Assembly: GCA_014379065.1 (NCBI GenBank)
Contig: JACMMM010000379.1
Coordinates: 1 to 16,600 of the forward strand
DNA length: 16,600 bases
Direction of reading: 5' to 3'
Source of the DNA: Saprospiraceae bacterium
Lineage (GTDB): Bacteria > Bacteroidota > Bacteroidia > Chitinophagales > Saprospiraceae
In this document: positions 16,526 to 16,600 of the stretch, in pieces
Layout: every line of letters starts with the position of its first letter
Numbering within the stretch: position 1 is the first letter of the stretch
Notes under the pieces: model-generated
Database searches by the model: none
What the model was told of the DNA's origin: nothing
The model's input: the letters and a program-made list of their open reading frames with translations, nothing else
Position numbers and translations under genes: made by a program

Positions 16526-16600
16526 AGTGGTATTATTTGAGTAGGATAAAGTATGGCTAATTAAATGATAACACGATTTAGAAAAGTTTAACTTCCTTAA

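Overview
The window looks like chromosomal DNA from a member of the Bacteroidota, probably a Saprospiria/Lewinella/Haliscomenobacter-like lineage. The signs are a Bacteroidetes-type promoter (TTG, then TATGTTTG), almost no Shine-Dalgarno sites, a PKD-repeat secreted protein, a TPR-CHAT protein beside a sigma factor, and palindromic arrays of 7-8 bp repeats between genes. The taxonomic call is inference; no rRNA or other marker is present.

Left part (1-6917): two divergent transcription units share the 5237-5322 gap. On the minus strand a secreted PKD-domain protein (5236-2673) overlaps by ATGA with a signal-peptide-bearing TPR-CHAT protein (2676 to the left edge, unfinished). Each of the two carries one apparent single-base deletion that splits its reading frame. 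On the plus strand a sigma-70-like factor (5323-6033) is followed by a one-membrane-segment protein with an anti-sigma-like N terminus and a C-terminal TPR-like region (6183-6917). The CHAT Cys-His dyad is intact in the shifted frame. I infer a candidate system in which an exported caspase-like protease acts on a membrane anti-sigma factor to release the sigma factor. It is unproven.

Middle (6918-9850): a long hairpin separates the convergent anti-sigma gene from mutS2 (9493-7103), a normal full-length MutS2 with ATPase and Smr domains. Upstream of mutS2 lie a palindromic heptamer array and small hairpins.

Right part (9851-16525): six minus-strand genes, in transcription order. They are a protein with an N-terminal FF-rich tag and a conserved C-terminal domain, a small lipoprotein, an AAA+ ATPase, a three-segment membrane protein, an SH3-subtilase fusion whose catalytic triad appears to be lost (S, L, A for D, H, S), and a peptidoglycan-binding protein with a YkuD-like His/Cys motif. 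By family resemblance this looks like the accessory end of an extracellular contractile injection system (eCIS) locus. The sheath, tube and baseplate genes would lie beyond the right edge and are not seen here.
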